Shown in pieces: positions 60,832 to 64,000 of a DNA stretch of 64,000 nucleotides. A model generated the notes under the pieces. That model had not been told where the DNA came from. It searched no databases and was given only the letters and a program-made list of their open reading frames with translations. Source of the stretch: Plantactinospora sp. BC1 (GTDB taxonomy: Bacteria; Actinomycetota; Actinomycetes; Mycobacteriales; Micromonosporaceae); contig NZ_CP028158.1 of NCBI RefSeq assembly GCF_003030345.1, forward strand, positions 2,790,001 to 2,854,000. The letters run 5' to 3'. Position numbers and translations under genes: made by a program. How positions within the stretch are numbered: the stretch's first letter is position 1; each line of letters starts with the position of its first letter.

Positions 60832-61728
60832 ATGACAGAGCAGCAGCCGACCGAGAGCCGCCGGGCGCGGGCCGCCCGCCGGGCGGGGGAGTTTCCACCG
60901 GTACCGGAGCCACTGCCGATCCCGGTGATCGACAGCCACACCCACCTCGACATCACCCTCGCCGAGGCGGCCACCCCGCCGTGGAACGGCCGGTTGGACG
61001 ACCCGGTGGCGGCGGCCGTGTCGGTGGCGGCCGGGGTCGGGGTGGACCGGCTGGTGCAGGTCGGCGTCGACGTGGCGTCGTCCCGGTGGGGTGCCGAGCT
61101 GGCCCGGCGGCAGCCGGCGGTGCTGGCCACGGTGGCGCTGCACCCGAACGAGGCGCCCCGGCTGACCGATCTCGACGAGGCGCTGCGCGAGATCGAGTCG
61201 CTCGCCGCCGAGGACCGGGTACGCGGGATCGGCGAGACCGGGATGGACTTCTTCCGTACCGGGGACGAGGGGCGGGCGGCCCAGGAGGCGAGCTTCCGGG
61301 CACACATCGCGATCGCCAAGCGGTACGCCAAGCCGCTGGTGATCCACGACCGGGACGCGCACGCCGACGTGCTGCGGATCCTCGACTCCGAGGGCGCCCC
61401 CGACACGGTGGTGCTGCACTGCTTTTCCGGGGACGTCGAGTTCGCCGCCGAGTGTGTCCGGCGCGGCTACCTGCTGAGTTTCGCCGGTACGGTCACCTTC
61501 GGCAACGCCGCCGGGCTGCGCGAGGCGGCCCGGGTCACCCCGCCGGACCAGATCCTGGTGGAGACCGACGCCCCCTACCTGACCCCGATGCCGCACCGGG
61601 GGCGGCCGAACGCGTCGTACCTGATTCCGCTGACCGTCCGGTCGCTGGCCGAGACGACCGGCGCCGACCTCGACGAACTCTGCGCGGCGATCTCCGCCAC
61701 CGGCGACCGGGTCTTCGGCCCCTGGTGA
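60832..61728 (+). CDS. tatD: TatD family metal-dependent hydrolase/DNase
   Basis: A 298-residue TIM-barrel metallohydrolase. Metal ligands and motifs: VIDSHTHLD (first His pair), VALHPNEA, IGETGMDFFRTG (Glu), VIHDRDAH, VVLHCFSGD (His) and LVETDAPYLTP (Asp). TatD enzymes have 3'-5' exonuclease/DNase activity; the name came from Tat operons, not from a proven export role. ATG 60832 is chosen over ATG 60820, four codons upstream. In mycobacteria it follows metS, as it nearly does here. Confidence 0.95.
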   Translation: MTEQQPTESRRARAARRAGEFPPVPEPLPIPVIDSHTHLDITLAEAATPPWNGRLDDPVAAAVSVAAGVGVDRLVQVGVDVASSRWGAELARRQPAVLATVALHPNEAPRLTDLDEALREIESLAAEDRVRGIGETGMDFFRTGDEGRAAQEASFRAHIAIAKRYAKPLVIHDRDAHADVLRILDSEGAPDTVVLHCFSGDVEFAAECVRRGYLLSFAGTVTFGNAAGLREAARVTPPDQILVETDAPYLTPMPHRGRPNASYLIPLTVRSLAETTGADLDELCAAISATGDRVFGPW

Positions 61729-61737
61729 CCGCGCGGC

Positions 61738-62820
61738 TCAGCCCGACGGCCGGCGGCTCCGCGTGGCGCGGCCGTTGCCGGACGGTGTCCCGCCGCCCGG
61801 CCCGGCCGGTGCCGGGACGCCACCCATGCCCTCGGCGGCGAGTCGCCGGGCGGCCCACGGGGTGATCACGAAGCCGCGCTTGACGGTGAGCAGCTGCACC
61901 CCGGCCGTCCACGCCTGGATGCCGTCGATCCCGCCGAGGGTCTTGGTGGTGAACTCGAAGACGTCGGCGTGGGTCGGCAGGATCACCTCGCACATCAGCG
62001 ACTCCTGGCCGAGTGTCGCGGCGACGTAGCGGACGCCGCGCAGCGCGGCCAGCTCCCGGGCCACCCCGTCGAGCCGGGACGGCGCCACCGAGAGCCAGAA
62101 GAAGATCTCCGCCTCGAAGCCGAGCGCCGTCGCCGGAACCAGCGTGATCACCTGTACGCAGCCGGCGTTGTACAGCGACTCGAACCGCCGCCGGACGGTG
62201 CTCTCGCTGACCCCGAGGCCGCCGGCCACGGCCTGGAAGCTGTTCCGGCCGTCCTCGCGGAGCGCCGCGATGATCAGCTCGTCGAGTTCGTCGAGGTGTG
62301 CCGGCGGGCAGTCGTGCACCGGCGGCGGGGCGACGAGCTGGGGCTCGGTGCCGAGCAGGTGCCGGGACCACTCGTGGGTCGACTTGTAGGTGTGCAGGTT
62401 CAGGTCGGCGACGCTGCCCTGCACGCCGGGGATCTTCTGCAAGCCGTTGAGCAGCACGCTGTGCAGGCTGGTCCCCTTCGGCACCAGTACCTCGGCCACC
62501 AGGTCGTAGACCCCGGTCACCAGGGCGACGAAGCGGATCTCCGGCATCGCGGCCAGCGCCTGCGCGGCGGCGAGCTGGCTCCCGGCCGCGCAGCGGATCC
62601 GCACGATGAGCAGGTCGGCCGGGCCGCCGCCGGGCTGCGGCGCGGCGGCGACCTTGACCAGCCCGTCGGCGAAGAGCTGCTGGGCTCGGCGGGCCACGGT
62701 GGTGACCGAGGTACCGGTGAGCTGGGCGATCTCCGTCCAGCTCGCCCGGCCGTTGACCTGGAGCGCGGCGACGATGCGCCGGTCGGTCGGATCGAGGTCG
62801 TAGGTCTCGCCCGGGATCAT
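61738..62820 (-). CDS. double-length Lrp/AsnC family regulator
   Basis: A 360-residue regulator made of two Lrp/AsnC units. Unit 1: HTH TDRRIVAALQVNGRASWTEI to VTTVARRAQQL, ligand domain VRIRCAAGSQLAAAQALAAM. Unit 2: HTH DELDELIIAALREDGRNSF to SESTVRRRFESLYNAGCVQV, then an AsnC domain (IFFWLSVAPSRLDGVARELA). Lrp/AsnC proteins sense amino acids; the adjoining peptidase and hydrolase suggest control of peptide use. ATG 62820 overlaps the hydrolase stop (4 bp). Confidence 0.92.
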   Translation of the reverse strand: MIPGETYDLDPTDRRIVAALQVNGRASWTEIAQLTGTSVTTVARRAQQLFADGLVKVAAAPQPGGGPADLLIVRIRCAAGSQLAAAQALAAMPEIRFVALVTGVYDLVAEVLVPKGTSLHSVLLNGLQKIPGVQGSVADLNLHTYKSTHEWSRHLLGTEPQLVAPPPVHDCPPAHLDELDELIIAALREDGRNSFQAVAGGLGVSESTVRRRFESLYNAGCVQVITLVPATALGFEAEIFFWLSVAPSRLDGVARELAALRGVRYVAATLGQESLMCEVILPTHADVFEFTTKTLGGIDGIQAWTAGVQLLTVKRGFVITPWAARRLAAEGMGGVPAPAGPGGGTPSGNGRATRSRRPSG

Positions 62821-63713
62821 GCCTGGCGCGCCGGTATCCCGGCCAGGAACTCCCGGACGACCTGCTGGAACCGCTCCGCCTCCTCCAACTGCGGGGAGTG
62901 CCCGGAGTGCTCGAAGACCACCAGTTTCGCGTCCGGGATCAGTCGGGCGATGGTTTCGCTGCACTCCACCGGCGTGATCCAGTCATGTCGACCCACGGTG
63001 ACCAGGGTCGGGCAGGAGATCCCCGGGAGCAATGACTTGATGTCGTAATTCGGCTGGTTGACGGCGAATGCGAAGTTGTGCGTGGCGTACCGGTACGGAG
63101 TGTTTTCCACCCGTTGCCGTACCTTGTCCCAATCCAGCTCGTGGTCGTAGAGCGGCAGGATCTCCGCCCAGCAGTCCCGCAGGTCCTCGTCGTCCCGAAC
63201 CGTGCCGGACATGATCCGGTCCAACTTCACCCGGTCGATCTCCACCCGCGCCGAGTCGAGCGCGTTGCGCAGCGCCAACTCCTGGTTGGCGTTGTCGGCG
63301 GCGGTGTCCCGGAGCACCAGCGCGGCCACCCGCTCCGGATAGCGGATCGCGTACTCCATCGAGATGAAGCCGCCGTACGAGCCGCCGGCCATCACGATCC
63401 GCTCCGCGCCGATCCACTCCCGCAGCCCGTCCACGTCGGCCGCCCACTGCTCGTGGGTGAACGGCCCGTTCCCCTCGCTCGCCCCGGAACCCCGGGCGTC
63501 GAAGACCAGCACCCGGTACTCGTCGGCGAAGGCCGCGAACGACGCCCTCGGCTCGGCCATCGAACCCAACCCCGGCGCGCCGTGATGCACGATCATCACC
63601 GGCTTCTCCGGCGCGTCGCCCGGCGCGTCGTCGCCGAGCACCAGCACGTTGAGCCGGTTGCCATTGATCTCCACCATCGTCGGTTCGCTGGTCACGCTCA
63701 TGCTCACGCTCAT
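62817..63713 (-). CDS. alpha/beta hydrolase, proline iminopeptidase-like
   Basis: A 298-residue alpha/beta-fold hydrolase. Oxyanion region MIVHHGAPGLGSM, FDARGSGASEG, nucleophile elbow MAGGSYGGF (Ser112), VGRHDWITPV (Asp) and FEHSGHSPQLE (His). DxRGSGxS and GGSYGG with HxGPGxx-type start are typical of proline iminopeptidase-like enzymes, though the N-terminal HHGAPG differs a little. ATG 63713 overlaps the M24 peptidase stop; the start region encodes MSVSMSVTSE, a doubled MSVS that might mark two alternative starts. Confidence 0.9.
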   Translation of the reverse strand: MSVSMSVTSEPTMVEINGNRLNVLVLGDDAPGDAPEKPVMIVHHGAPGLGSMAEPRASFAAFADEYRVLVFDARGSGASEGNGPFTHEQWAADVDGLREWIGAERIVMAGGSYGGFISMEYAIRYPERVAALVLRDTAADNANQELALRNALDSARVEIDRVKLDRIMSGTVRDDEDLRDCWAEILPLYDHELDWDKVRQRVENTPYRYATHNFAFAVNQPNYDIKSLLPGISCPTLVTVGRHDWITPVECSETIARLIPDAKLVVFEHSGHSPQLEEAERFQQVVREFLAGIPARQA

Positions 63714-64000
63714 GCTCCGATCACGATCTCGGCTAGGTCCCGGGGATAGCTGGTGAGCCGGCGCGGCCCGTCGTCGGTCACCAGTACGGTGTCCGAGATC
63801 CGGTAGCCGGCGTGTCCGGGCACGTACACCCCGGGTTCGCTGGAGAGCACCATGCCGGGCGCCAGCACCGTGTCGTCGCCGTCGGCCACCCAGGGCGGCT
63901 CGTGGAAGCCGAGCCCGATCCCGTGCCCCTGCCGGTGTCGCAGGTATTCGCCGAGCCCGGCCCGACGGATCACGTCCAGGCAGGCCCGGTTGGCGTCCAC
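63710..64000 (-). CDS. M24 family metallopeptidase (Xaa-Pro type), C-terminal part
   Basis: The visible 96 residues are the C-terminal end of a pita-bread-fold peptidase; the N-terminus lies beyond the window. Metal ligands: HGIGLGFHEPP (His), MVLSSEPGVYVPGH (Glu) and DLAEIVIGA (Glu). Xaa-Pro dipeptidases and aminopeptidase P proteins fit. It heads an operon with the hydrolase and Lrp regulator, which would fit breakdown of proline-containing peptides; this is inference. Confidence 0.9.
   Translation of the reverse strand: MDANRACLDVIRRAGLGEYLRHRQGHGIGLGFHEPPWVADGDDTVLAPGMVLSSEPGVYVPGHAGYRISDTVLVTDDGPRRLTSYPRDLAEIVIGA

Overview
The window is high-GC actinobacterial chromosome, most likely Micromonosporaceae (Micromonospora/Plantactinospora-like). 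GTG starts are common, adjacent genes often share 4-bp ATGA/GTGA stop/start overlaps, GC is very high throughout, and the family content is typical (DUF3117, DUF4190, a SigE-type sigma factor, an Rv2578c-type radical SAM protein, a mycobacterial-type Pmt). There is no phage, insertion sequence, plasmid or CRISPR signal. The window is core chromosome with scattered accessory genes.

Left part (1-14 kb). From my memory of Mycobacterium tuberculosis gene order, this part resembles the Rv1210-Rv1229c neighbourhood: tag, DUF3117, O-methyltransferase, htrA, tatB and mrp. The sigE/rseA pair expected between the methyltransferase and htrA is missing. Inserted here are a DUF1800-DUF1501 (Tat-exported) pair, a PaaX regulator with an enoyl-CoA hydratase, and leucyl aminopeptidase.

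Middle part (14-37 kb). This part is more mosaic. It holds a HAD phosphatase with a repeated heptapeptide tail, an EamA transporter, three Pro/Gly/Tyr-rich DUF4190 membrane proteins, an SDR, and a radical SAM protein whose Fe-S cysteine motif is split by a mini-intein. It also holds a LacI-regulated sugar oxidoreductase/isomerase operon, a DCC/HTTM pair with overlapping 3' ends, thioredoxin, an RNA methyltransferase, a sigma factor with a membrane-anchored partner, a PHP phosphoesterase, MarC, a RecB-like nuclease and FurA.

Right part (37-62 kb). This part resembles Rv0990c-Rv1008: a SAF-domain protein, a Ruc-like redox chaperone under a clear CIRCE operator, 5-formyl-THF cyclo-ligase, galU-glp-rimJ-glpR (the gephyrin-like cell-division operon), Pmt, rsmI, metG and tatD. 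Extra genes interrupt it: a large GGDEF protein, a TIR-domain protein beside tRNA-Ala(CGC), an SGNH lipase-like protein, a beta-propeller lipoprotein, a DUF574-type methyltransferase and a DUF6236-like protein. The window ends in an overlapping operon of an M24 peptidase, an alpha/beta hydrolase and a double-length Lrp/AsnC regulator.

The strongest leads are the stand-alone TIR protein with a YD-like repeat tail, the intein at the radical SAM active site, the glp/glpR division operon with a repeat-encoded mini-ORF inside it, the CIRCE element on the Ruc-like gene, an O-methyltransferase with no ordinary start codon, and the many short in-frame tandem repeats. Every function is assigned by reading motifs and from memory of families. 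No database search was run.
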